A stretch of 64,000 nt of DNA from Phytohabitans suffuscus (GTDB lineage Bacteria > Actinomycetota > Actinomycetes > Mycobacteriales > Micromonosporaceae): positions 9,920,320-9,984,319 of the forward strand of contig NZ_AP022871.1 of the NCBI RefSeq assembly GCF_011764565.1, in the 5' to 3' direction. Both the position numbers and the translations under genes were made by a program. The notes under the pieces were generated by a model. That model was not told where the DNA came from. It was given only the letters and a program-made list of their open reading frames with translations, and made no database searches. How positions within the stretch are numbered: the stretch's first letter is position 1; every line of letters starts with the position of its first letter. This document shows positions 35,899 through 43,948 of this stretch, piece after piece.

Positions 35899-36070
35899 AT
35901 CAACAAAACTACGAAAGTCGAGGGGTCGAGTTCGAGCCCTACATCGTCAAGATCTCAATCCAGGAGCCGGACGGGTTGGGTCGGTGACGGGGTCGGTTCT
36001 GCGAGGGGTTTTCAGAATCGTCGATTTCTACTGATTTGTCGGACCACGGCGACCCCGGTGAGCTGTGGCA

Positions 36071-36115
36071 CGGTGCGTCCGTGGCGAGAAATCGCCCTCC
36101 AGGACTCTGCTGGCT
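36071..36115 (-). repeat. dispersed repeat family C, copy 2 (inverted)
   Basis: The reverse complement contains GCCAGCAGAGTCCTGGAGGG and CTCGCCACGGACGCACCG, matching C1 at 5168-5212 except for a few bases and a small length difference in the middle. Confidence 0.65.
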
Positions 36116-36368
36116 AATTTCGAGGGCGGCTGTGACCTGGGAAAACGTAGCCGGGAGAAATTGCTGACCGCGCGTGTCTGGCTGGTGGGTCGCCGTCGTG
36201 GCTTGCTGTCACGGTCCAGGCGCAACTCGCGTCGACGAGGGGTGCCTATGGAGTTTCGATGGTCTGTGTGGCGGTTCGGGTTGTGGCGGTGTTTGCCCCC
36301 TGCTTTGTCGTAGATCCGGGTGGTGGGGCCGGTCCTTGATCGACGTCGTTGTTGGCCGGCTCTGGGCA

Positions 36369-36420
36369 GATCGTGGTACCTAATTAGCTGCCGCTGGAGA
36401 GGCAGCTGTGTACCACGATC
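36369..36420. repeat. hairpin A4, variant centre
   Basis: Ends GATCGTGGTAC and GTACCACGATC are perfectly complementary as in A1-A3, but the centre is different (AGCTGCC ... GGCAGCT). It shows that the ends are conserved while the interior varies. Confidence 0.7.
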
Positions 36421-36540
36421 CGCGTCTTGAGTTGATCTCAGCGTCGATCACGGGAAACAGGACATGGTTGGGGTAAACGATCACCAGCGCCAGCGACGCC
36501 CAATCACCCCGGCCCCGAAAGCCCACCATGGAGCTTTCGC

Positions 36541-36884
36541 GGCCAGGTTTGAGCGGATGGCGAGGCGGCCGGGGGTCGCGCGTGCGGCGGTGTCGCGCCG
36601 AAATCGCCTGGGTTGTCGTCGTTGGTCAGCGGGATCGTGGACGGCAGTCGCCTCTGCGGGGGCGGCTCACCTCCACGATCAGCCGGAACCGATCCCTCGG
36701 GCCCCGCCACGGGCCGCTTCCCGGTCTGTCCTCACTGGATCGCTGAGGCCCACGATCACCCTGACGAAAAGAACAAACCAGATGAACTCGGCACCACCGC
36801 CACCCCCGCCCTCGAACGCGCGGCTCCCGGCAACGGATCGTGGTATGAAACTGCCCCATAGGGGCGGATCCATACCACGATCCT
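36541..36884 (-). repeat. composite dispersed repeat, copy 2 (inverted)
   Basis: Read on the minus strand it begins with hairpin A3 (36836-36882), then a block with CATCTGGTTTGTTCTTTTCG, then palindrome B5 (36633-36680), then CCAGGCGATTTCGGCG. This is the same order as 5758-6135, with many substitutions and small indels. Its A-hairpin end abuts a truncated reading frame. Confidence 0.7.
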
Positions 36885-37143
36885 GCCAGAACATCTCCAG
36901 CGCGAACTGCCCGTCCGGCACCAGAGCCGGCGGCGGGAACTGCCCGGCCCCGTTGAACGTCCGCACGACCCACCGGAACGGGCTCGTCTCGTTCTCCAGC
37001 AGCACCGGCGTCCAGCCGGTAGGGGCGGCGGCGTTCGCACCGGGCTGCTCGAAGCTCGGGTTCACCAGGAGCTCGGTGACCGCCTCGGCACGCGGTAGCC
37101 CGCAAGTCAAAATCTCGCCGGACGCCAACCGTCGATCCGGCAC
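36885..37143 (-). pseudogene. truncated gene fragment, possible carbohydrate-binding-type domain
   Basis: On the minus strand a frame reads TELLVNPSFEQPGANAAAPT, then GWTPVLLENETSPFRWVVRT and FNGAGQFPPPALVPDGQFAL, before running straight into hairpin A3 of the composite repeat. 'LLVNPSFEQ...GW' is a common opening of galactose-binding/CBM-like beta-sandwich domains in secreted proteins. There is no signal peptide and no C-terminus, so this looks like an orphan piece of a larger gene. The start is not defined and the identity is tentative. Confidence 0.4.
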
Positions 37144-37240
37144 GCCGCAGCCGTCGCGACGTGAATCAGTCCTACGTGGAGCTTCCGGGCAAGGCGCCGC
37201 CGACGGAATCCCTGGTCAGGGTCCGGGTCGGTGGTCTTCC

Positions 37241-37246
37241 TAGAAT
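37241..37246 (+). promoter_or_regulatory. possible -10 box for the LuxR gene
   Basis: TAGAAT lies 7 bp upstream of GTG 37254, a spacing that fits a leaderless transcript, common in actinomycetes. No clear -35 hexamer or ribosome binding site was found. Confidence 0.35.
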
Positions 37247-37253
37247 CGACGCC

Positions 37254-38687
37254 GTGACGGAGACTGCCGGGACGCAGGCGGACGCGTTCCTCGACGCGGC
37301 CGGGCGGGAGGGTGACCCCGTGCTGGCCGCCCGCCTGGTGGCCGAGGCGTTCCTGGCGCTCTCGCGCACCGCCGACCCCGCGTCGCTGGCGCCGGTCGTG
37401 GCCCGGCTGGCCGCGCTGCGCCCCCGGCCGCCGCATCCGCGGGTCGAGTTCCTCTTCCACACGCTGGCCGGTGTGCTGCGCCTGCGCGCGGGCCGGGAGC
37501 ACGCCGAACGCGACCTGGACCGCGCGCTGCGCCTCTTCGCCGAGCACGGCCTCGCCGGCGACCCGCTGTTCGTCGAGTGCGCGATGACCGCGACGCTGAC
37601 CGCCATCCGCCCGCATCTGGTGCGGCCGGCCTTCGCCGGCGCCGTGCGGGACCTGGAGCGGCGCTCCGACGTGGACAGTGCGCGGCGGGCCCGGCTGGCC
37701 ACCATGCTCGGCATGGGCGGGGCCTGGTCAGGCGACCTGCTGCGCGGCCGCGCCGACCTGCGCCGGGCCTACCGGCACGCGGTGGAGGCGCAGCGGGTGG
37801 AGCTGCAGGCCGAGATCGCCTCGTGGCTGGTGAAGACCGAGGCGCTCTGCGGCGACCTGGCCGAGTCGGCCCGGCAGCTCGCGGCCACCCGGGCGCTGGC
37901 CGCCCGCTCCGGCTCCGCGTGGGTGGGCGCGCACATCGCCGAGTGCGCCGCCGCGCTCCACCTGGCCGGCGGGGACGTGGAGGCGTGGGCGGGCGTGATG
38001 GAGTACCTCGTCCGGGGCACGGTCGGCGCCAACTCCGGCCTCGTCTACGAGCACCGGTGGGAGCTGGCCACGCACCACGCGCTACAGGGCCGGGCGCAGG
38101 CCGCGGCCGACCTGCTCGCGGCGACCCCCGACCCGCCGCTGCGCTGGCCCGGTGCCCCGGCGATGCCGGCGTGGCGGGCCTGGATCGCCGAGCCCGAGGA
38201 CCCGGCGGTCATGGCCTGGCTGGAGCGGGCGCTGGCCGGGCTCAACCGGCCGGTGGAGCGGCTGTCCCGGGCGCGCCTGGCCTGGCTGCTGGGCACCCAG
38301 CACGCCCGCCTGGGCCGGCGCGCGGACGCCGTCCGGCTGCTGGAGACGGCCAACAGCGAGTACGCCGCGACCGGCGCCGCCGGGCTCGCGGCCCGCGTCG
38401 CCGCCACGCTGGACGCCGTGACCGCGACGCGCCACCCGCGCACCGCCGACCGCACCGGCGGGGAGCCGGCGGACCAGCCGGACCCGGACGGCTCCGGGGC
38501 CGGTGGGGCGCGGCTGACCGCGACCGAGCTGCGGGTGGCCACCGCCGTCGCGGGCGGCCTCAGCAACCAGGAGGTCGCCACCCTGCTGGCCGTCTCGGCC
38601 AAGACCGTCGAGTTCCACCTGCGAAACATCTTCCGCAAGCTGCGGGTGCGCAACCGGACCGAGCTGGCCCGGATTCTCGTCACCTGA
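37254..38687 (+). CDS. LuxR-family transcriptional regulator with TPR-like helical domain
   Basis: 477 residues from GTG 37254, or 508 from 37161. Most of the protein is all-helical and Ala/Arg/Leu-rich with TPR-like pairs (ERDLDRALRLFAEHGLAG; LLGTQHARLGRRADAVRLLE), as in the C-terminal part of LAL regulators, but the N-terminal ATPase is absent. Residues from about 418 form the LuxR helix-turn-helix: LTATELRVATAVAGGLSNQE, then SAKTVEFHLRNIFRKLRVRN. The later start is preferred because a TAGAAT box lies just upstream. A fusion-free exporter gene follows 109 bp downstream, and the regulator may control it. Confidence 0.85.
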   Translation: MTETAGTQADAFLDAAGREGDPVLAARLVAEAFLALSRTADPASLAPVVARLAALRPRPPHPRVEFLFHTLAGVLRLRAGREHAERDLDRALRLFAEHGLAGDPLFVECAMTATLTAIRPHLVRPAFAGAVRDLERRSDVDSARRARLATMLGMGGAWSGDLLRGRADLRRAYRHAVEAQRVELQAEIASWLVKTEALCGDLAESARQLAATRALAARSGSAWVGAHIAECAAALHLAGGDVEAWAGVMEYLVRGTVGANSGLVYEHRWELATHHALQGRAQAAADLLAATPDPPLRWPGAPAMPAWRAWIAEPEDPAVMAWLERALAGLNRPVERLSRARLAWLLGTQHARLGRRADAVRLLETANSEYAATGAAGLAARVAATLDAVTATRHPRTADRTGGEPADQPDPDGSGAGGARLTATELRVATAVAGGLSNQEVATLLAVSAKTVEFHLRNIFRKLRVRNRTELARILVT

Positions 38688-38796
38688 CCGGGCCGCCCGC
38701 CGCACGCCGGCGAAACCCGCTCGCCGGGGCTGTCGATTCCGGGCCAGGTCGCTCGTCGGAGGGGGTGAAAGACGAACCTTCCGGAGGAGAACCGCG

Positions 38797-40147
38797 ATGG
38801 AAACGACCAGGGCGACCCGCAGACAGTGGCTGGGGCTGGCCACGCTCGCGCTGCCCACCCTGCGTCATCTCGGTGGTGGCGGCCTACTCGTCGAGCCCCG
38901 CCATGCTCATCGCCGCCCGCGCGCTGCTCGGCGTCGCCGGCGCGACCCTGATGCCGTCGATGATGGCGCTGATCCGCAACATGTTCCGCGACCCCAGGCA
39001 GATGGCCACCGCGATCGGCATCTGGTTCAGCTGCTTCATGGGTGGCATGATCCTCGGGCCGCTGGTCGGCGGCGCGCTGCTGTCGACGTTCTGGTGGGGG
39101 TCGGCCTTCCTGCTCGGCGTCCCCTTCATGGTGCTGCTGCTGGTCGCCGGGCCGGTGCTGCTGCCGGAGTACCGCGACCCCGAGGCGGGCCGCCTGGACC
39201 TGGCCAGCGTGGCCCTGTCGCTGGCCGCGATCCTGCCGGTCATCTACGGCCTCAAGGAGTTCGCCCGGGAAGGCTGGCACACCACGCCCGCCGCGGCCGT
39301 CGTGCTCGGGGTACTGGCCGGTGCGGTGTTCGTGCGGCGCCAGCGCCGGCTGGCCAGCCCCCTGCTCGACCTGCGGCTCTTCGCCAACCGCACGTTCTCC
39401 AGCGCGCTGGGCAGCGGGCTCTGCCTCGGCATCGTCATGGCCGGCGTGACCCTGACCTCCACGCTCTACCTGCAGGCCGTGCGCGGGCTCTCGCCGCTGC
39501 AGGCCGGCCTCTGGCTGATCCCGCAGACGGTCGCGATGGCCGCCGGCCTGATGGGCTCCTCCGCCCTCGCCCGCCGGATCCGCCCCGCCCACCTCATGGC
39601 CGGCGGCCTGCTGGTCGCCGCCGCCGGGATGGTCGCGCAGACCCGTACGGACGCGGACGGCGGCGTCGGCCCGGTGGTGCTCGGGCTGGCGCTGACCAGC
39701 CTCGGCATCGCCCCCACGATGGCGCTCACGATGAACCTGATCCTCGGCTCCGTACCGCCGCGGAAGGCCGGCTCGGCCGCCTCCCTGTCGGAGACCAGCG
39801 GCGAGTTCGGCGTCGCGCTGGGCGTGGCCGCGCTGGGCAGTCTCGCGACGTTCGTGTACCGCTCGCGACTGGCGGTGCCGCCGGGCACCCCGGCCGCCGC
39901 CGGGGACGCCGCCCGCCAGGGCATCACCGAGGCGACCGCCACCGCCGCCGCGCTGCCGGGCACGCTCGGCGCCGAGGTGGTCGAGGCCGCCCGCGCCGCC
40001 TTCACCTCGGGCCTGACCACCGTCGCCGGCGTCGGCGCCGGCGTCTTCGTCGGGTTCGCCGTCGTGGTGGCCATGGCCTTCCGCCACGTGCCGCGCACCG
40101 CCGGCGCGGAGCCGGAGCGGGTCGAGGAGGCGCCGGCGAGCGCGTGA
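38797..40147 (+). pseudogene. DHA2-type MFS drug exporter with internal deletion
   Basis: After a GGAGGAG site, ATG 38797 starts METTRATRRQWLGLATLALP, the usual opening of EmrB/QacA-like exporters. Directly after ALPTL the sequence jumps, in another frame, to SVVAAYSSSPAMLIAARALL, which normally comes 60-70 residues later. The segment with helices 1-3 and the first MFS signature is missing. The rest is well preserved (MFRDPRQMATAIGIWF, SLSETSGEFGVALGVAALGS) and ends EEAPASA. The loss is not a multiple of three. Either this is a real deletion that inactivates the gene, or an assembly collapse. Confidence 0.7.
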
Positions 40148-40251
40148 GCCGGGGGTACGGCCGCGCCCGTACCCGCTCAAGGACGGGGAGAGACAGACGT
40201 CGCCGGGCGGGTTCTGCGGCAGCTGCCTGGAGCCGCCCACGCGGTAACCGG

Positions 40252-41256
40252 TCAGGCGGCGTACCGGGCGCGCATGTCGGCCAGCGGGATCGGGGTGTAG
40301 TCGCCGGCGTGCCCGGCCTGGCCGAAGACGCGCATCCGCTCGGCGACGATCCGCTGCATCTCCAGCCGGCCGGCGCGCAGGTACGGCGCGGGGTCGACGG
40401 TCAGGCCGTCGTGGGCGAGCTGGGCGCGGACCGCGCCGGTGAAGGCGAGGTGCGAGTCCATCCCCTGGTTGATCTTCCGGATGCCCATCGCGATCGAGCG
40501 GACCTTCTCCTCCTCCGGGACGCCCCAGGACTCGGGCAGCGTGCCCCCGTACTTGTTGACCAGAGCGCGCAGCTCGGCCGGCAGCGAGGACGAGCCGTGC
40601 ATCACCAGGTGGGTGTCGGGCACCTTCGCGGCGATCCGCTCGATGAGGTCCATGTGCAGGACGCTGCCGTCCGGCGGGCTGTCGAACTTGTAGGCGCCGT
40701 GCGACGTGCCGATGGCCACGGCGAGGGCGTCGACACCGGTACCGGCGACGAAGTCGGCCGCCTCCTCCGGGTCGGCGAGCCGGATCTCGGCGCGGCTGCC
40801 GTCCACTTTGGACCCGCCGATCGTGCCCAGCTCGCCCTCGACGGAGACGCCGCGCTCGTGCGCGTACGCGGTGACCTCGGCGGTGACCGCGAGGTTCTGC
40901 GCGAAGGTCGCCGGCGTGACCCGGTCCGGCGCGAGGCTGCCGTCGATCATCACGCTGGTGAAGCCCGCGTCGATGGCGCGCCGGCAGGCGTCGGGGTCCG
41001 GGCCGTGGTCCAGGTGCAGCACGACCGGGATCCGCGGGTACTCCTCGACCAGGTGCAGCAGGCCGCGCCAGAACCGCTCGTCGCTGGCGTGGGAGCTGCT
41101 GCCGGCCAGGGTCTCCACGATCACCGGGGAGTCGGTCTCGGCGGCGGCGCCGAGCACCGACTCGGCCTGCAGCAGATCGGTGACGTTGAAGGCGCCGAGC
41201 CCGTAGCCGCCCCTGCGGGCCTCGTCGAGCGCCTGGCGGAGAGTGACCAGCGACAT
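40252..41256 (-). CDS. class II fructose/tagatose-bisphosphate aldolase family protein
   Basis: 334 residues from ATG 41256, with AAGGAG a few bases upstream. The zinc and catalytic motifs are all present: VVLHLDHGPDPDACRRAI, VEGELGTIGGSK, VAIGTSHGAYKF, LVMHGSSSLPAE and KINQGMDSHLAF. It cleaves a ketose bisphosphate to dihydroxyacetone phosphate and an aldehyde. It is divergent from an FGGY kinase and near a LacI regulator and ribose-type importer, so it belongs to a sugar-catabolic module rather than central glycolysis. Whether the substrate is the fructose, tagatose or a rarer ketose phosphate cannot be told by eye. Confidence 0.9.
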   Translation of the reverse strand: MSLVTLRQALDEARRGGYGLGAFNVTDLLQAESVLGAAAETDSPVIVETLAGSSSHASDERFWRGLLHLVEEYPRIPVVLHLDHGPDPDACRRAIDAGFTSVMIDGSLAPDRVTPATFAQNLAVTAEVTAYAHERGVSVEGELGTIGGSKVDGSRAEIRLADPEEAADFVAGTGVDALAVAIGTSHGAYKFDSPPDGSVLHMDLIERIAAKVPDTHLVMHGSSSLPAELRALVNKYGGTLPESWGVPEEEKVRSIAMGIRKINQGMDSHLAFTGAVRAQLAHDGLTVDPAPYLRAGRLEMQRIVAERMRVFGQAGHAGDYTPIPLADMRARYAA

Positions 41257-41278
41257 GAGGGGTGACGCTCCTTCGTTC

Positions 41279-41293
41279 TGACAACGTTGGACA
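41279..41293. promoter_or_regulatory. LacI-type operator between aldolase and kinase genes
   Basis: TGACAACGTTGGACA resembles the TGACA-N4-TGTCA palindromes found upstream of the LacI gene. It lies in the 111-bp divergent region, so one regulator could control both directions. Confidence 0.55.
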
Positions 41294-41367
41294 ATTTCTC
41301 TGCGGTCACCGTACGCTAGGCCCCGCGCCGCTGCCAAGGGGCGCCCTGACCAGCGAGGACCCCGCGT

Positions 41368-42704
41368 ATGACCGACGACCCACTCCTGCTGGGCCTGGAC
41401 CTCGGCAGCTCCCGGTTCAAGGCCGCGCTCGTCGACCGCGGGGGCCGCGTGGTGCTGGCGCGTGCCGTGCCGACCCCGTTCACCGCGACGGACGGCGGCG
41501 CGCAGATGACGCCCCGGGCGCTGTTCGCGGCGGTGGGCGAGCTGCTGGCCGGGCTCGGCGAGGCGCGCGCCCGGGTGGCCGGTGTCGGCGTGGCGAGCAT
41601 GGGCGAGTGCGGGGCGTTCGTGGCCGGCGGCGAGGCCGTCGAGGAGCCGATGCCCGCCTGGTACGACGACCGCGGCGCGGAGACCGCCGCGGCCCTGCGC
41701 CGGCGTTTCGGGCCGGACCTGGACCGCCGGATCGGCCGCCCGCTGCGCGCCGCGACGAGCGTGGCGAAGCTCGGCTGGCTGCGCGCGAACGGCTACCACG
41801 CGACCGGCGACTGGCTGGGCGTCGCGGCGCTCGTCGCCTGGCGCCTGGCCGGGGTGCGCGCCAGCGAGCCGTCGCTGGCCGCCACGACCGGCGCGTACGA
41901 CCCGGTCGAGCGGCGGTACCTGCCCGAGGTGCCGCGCGCCGCGGGGCTGGCCGGGGTACGGTTCGCCACCGCGCGCACCGCGGGCGAGCGGCTCGGCGCG
42001 GTCACCCCGGCCGGCGCCGCCTGGTCCGGCCTGCCCCGGGTGCCGCGGTGACGCTCGCCGGCCACGACCACCTGGTCGGGGCCATCGGCGCCGGCGCCGG
42101 TCCGGACGACCTGGTGGACTCGATGGGCACCGGCGAGCCGGTGGTGGGTTTCCTGCCGGCCGGCGTGCTCGACCGGGACAAGGCCGCCGGCCGCGGGCTG
42201 ACGCTGTCCTGCCGGCCCGGCGGCGACCGGATCGCGGTGATGTACGAGAGCCTGCGCCCCGGGCGGGTGCTGTCCCGGCTCGCCGACCTGCTCGGCGCCG
42301 GCCCGGCCGAGCTGGACGCCGGCGCGCTGGCCTGGCCGCACGCCGGCCCGGACCCGTTCGTGGAAGCGCTGGTGGACGACCCGGACGGCCCGCTCGGGCC
42401 GGTCCCCGAGGAGCCCGCGGAGCTGCTCTGGGCGCGCACGCTCGCCCTGCTGGCCCGGCGGGCGGCCGAGGCCGTCGACGTGCTGCGGCTGGCCGGCGCG
42501 CGGGCGGACCGGGTGGTGCTGATCGGCGGCGGCACCACCAGCGCGGCCTGGCTGGCGGCCAAGCGGCGGGCGGCGGTGACCCCGCTGGTCAGGGCGCACG
42601 CGGTCGAGGCGGTCGCGCGCGGGGCCGCGCTCTTCGGCGGTGTCGCCGATGGCTGGTGGCCGGCCGCCGAGGCGGCGCCGTCGCCCGAGGTCAGCACCGT
42701 CTGA
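41368..42704 (+). CDS. FGGY-family carbohydrate kinase, one apparent 1-bp deletion
   Basis: The N-terminal FGGY domain starts LLLGLDLGSSRFKAAL and includes VASMGECGAFVAGG and MPAWYDDRGAETA. The frame breaks near 42046; adding one base continues with VTLAGHDHLVGAIGAGAG, the usual link to the second domain, then DSMGTGEPV and LIGGGTTSAAWLAAK (ATP site). About 445 residues, slightly short for the family but with all blocks present. It phosphorylates the sugar imported by the downstream ABC system. The stop overlaps the first LacI operator palindrome. Confidence 0.84.
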
Positions 42705-42752
42705 CAGCGATGTCAGAAGGAGCCTTGACATCGCTGTCAGAGTGCGTAATGT
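42701..42752 (+). promoter_or_regulatory. LacI gene promoter with two palindromic operators
   Basis: TGACAGCGATGTCA (42702-42715) and TGACATCGCTGTCA (42726-42739) are each palindromic in their outer five bases and are reverse complements of each other. TTGACA (42725-42730) and TAATGT (42747-42752) with a 16-bp spacer form a good promoter, so the second operator sits on the -35 box. This predicts autorepression. Confidence 0.72.
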
Positions 42753-42761
42753 TTCCTCTTG

Positions 42762-43867
42762 ATGAACACTGAGGGTCACACACCGCAACCCCGCACGGGG
42801 AGCGACGACGGCGCGCCCCCGCACGGCGCCGTCCGTCTGGTCGACATCGCCCGGCACGCCAAGGTGTCGATGAAGACGGTGTCCCGGGTGCTCAACGACG
42901 AGCCGTACGTGACGGCCCGCACGCGGGAGAAGGTCGAGGCGGCCGCCCGCGAGCTGGGCTACGTCGCGGACGCCCGGGCACGGGCGCTGCGGCTCAACAA
43001 GTCCGGTTTCATCGGGCTGCTCATCCCCGACATCCGCAACGGCTACTACGCGCTGCTCATCCGCGCGTTCGAGGAGCGGGTCCGGGCACAGGGGCTCACC
43101 CTGCTGCTCGGCGACTCGGACGAGCGGGTCGAGCAGGAGGAGGAGTACCTGCGGGTCTTCCGGCAGCAGCGGGTGGAGGGCATCTTCGTCGTGCCGGTCG
43201 GCGCGCCGAGCCTCGCCACGGCGGCCGAGGAGGTCCCGACGGTGATGGTCGACCGCACCGTCACCGCGGCCCGCGGCCGGGCCGGCGAGGTGCTGGCCAA
43301 CGACCGCCAGGCCGCCGAGACCCTGGTCCAGCACATGGTGCGCGACCACGGCGTGCGGCAGGTAGCGTTGTTGGCCGGTCGCACGTCCACGTCGGGCATC
43401 CGGCAGCGGCAGGCCGGCTACACGCGGGTGATGCGCCAGGCCGGGCTGCCGACCGTGATGTCCACCGGGCACGTCACCCCCGAGGAGGCCGCGGCCGGCG
43501 CGCTGGCCATGTTCCAGAACCTGCGGCCGCCGTTCGGGGTGCTCTGCACGGGCAACCGGATGTTCTGGGGAGCCATGGCCGCGATCGCGCAGCTCGGGCT
43601 GCGGATCCCGGCCGACGTGGTGGTGACGACGTTCGACTCGATCGGCGAGGCGACCGTGACGGGGCTGGTGCCCACGTTCGCGGTGACCTCCTCCGCCGAG
43701 GTGGCCGACCGGGCCCTGGAGCTCTTCGCGGAGCGCCAGGCCACCCCGGCGCCACCGCCCGCCGGGTCGTCGTCGACCACCACATCGAGTACGGATCGAC
43801 GTGCGGCTGCCACCAGCAGCGGCCGGCGATCACGATCAGCGCGGAGACCCTGGCCGCGCCCGTATAA
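42762..43867 (+). CDS. LacI-family transcriptional regulator, frameshift near C-terminus
   Basis: The DNA-binding domain is VRLVDIARHAKVSMKTVSRV, followed by the hinge LGYVADARARALRLNKSG and a periplasmic-binding-like effector domain (GLLIPDIRNGYYALLIRAFE; GVLCTGNRMFWGAMAAIAQL). The frame breaks near 43757; one added base gives RRVVVDHHIEYGSTCGCHQQ and a TAA at 43865-43867, a typical short LacI C-terminus. About 368 residues. It probably represses itself, the ABC genes and the aldolase/kinase pair through the TGACA-N4-TGTCA sites. ATG 42762 is preferred over the TTG just before it. Confidence 0.85.
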
Positions 43868-43948
43868 CCCAAACCGATCGACCGTGCGAGCGGAGCCCCG
43901 CGGGGGCCGTCCGCCGATACCAGCACGCCTTCATACGAGGAGAGCGCG

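Larger units (their letters stand above)
34410..35922 (+). mobile_element. complete IS4-type insertion sequence (1513 bp)
   Basis: Ends CTCGACTTTCG (34410-34420) and CGAAAGTCGAG (35912-35922) are perfect 11-bp terminal inverted repeats. GGGTCG is present directly outside both ends (34404-34409 and 35923-35928), a 6-bp target-site duplication. One intact transposase gene fills the element. The clean duplication and intact gene suggest a fairly recent insertion. Confidence 0.85.
34389..35954. repeat. hairpin repeat family E, copy 3, split by the insertion sequence
   Basis: The left arm GATCTTGACGATTTAGGG (34389-34406) and the right arm CCCTACATCGTCAAGATC (ending 35954) pair with one mismatch. 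Removing the insertion sequence and one GGGTCG copy rebuilds a hairpin with a TCGAGTTCGAG-like loop, comparable to E1 and E2. Confidence 0.75.
35955..37253. other. non-coding, repeat-rich island with a gene remnant
   Basis: 1.3 kb from the insertion sequence to the LuxR gene. It contains repeat C2, hairpin A4, the inverted composite repeat and a truncated reading frame described separately. The DNA from 36120 to 36360 shows no recognisable gene or repeat. Confidence 0.6.

Noticed and set aside
38045-41284. A 1079-residue open frame on the minus strand
   Set aside because: It is antisense to the LuxR and MFS genes and has Arg/Gly/Pro-rich low-complexity composition; the real genes are on the plus strand and, from 40252, in another frame.
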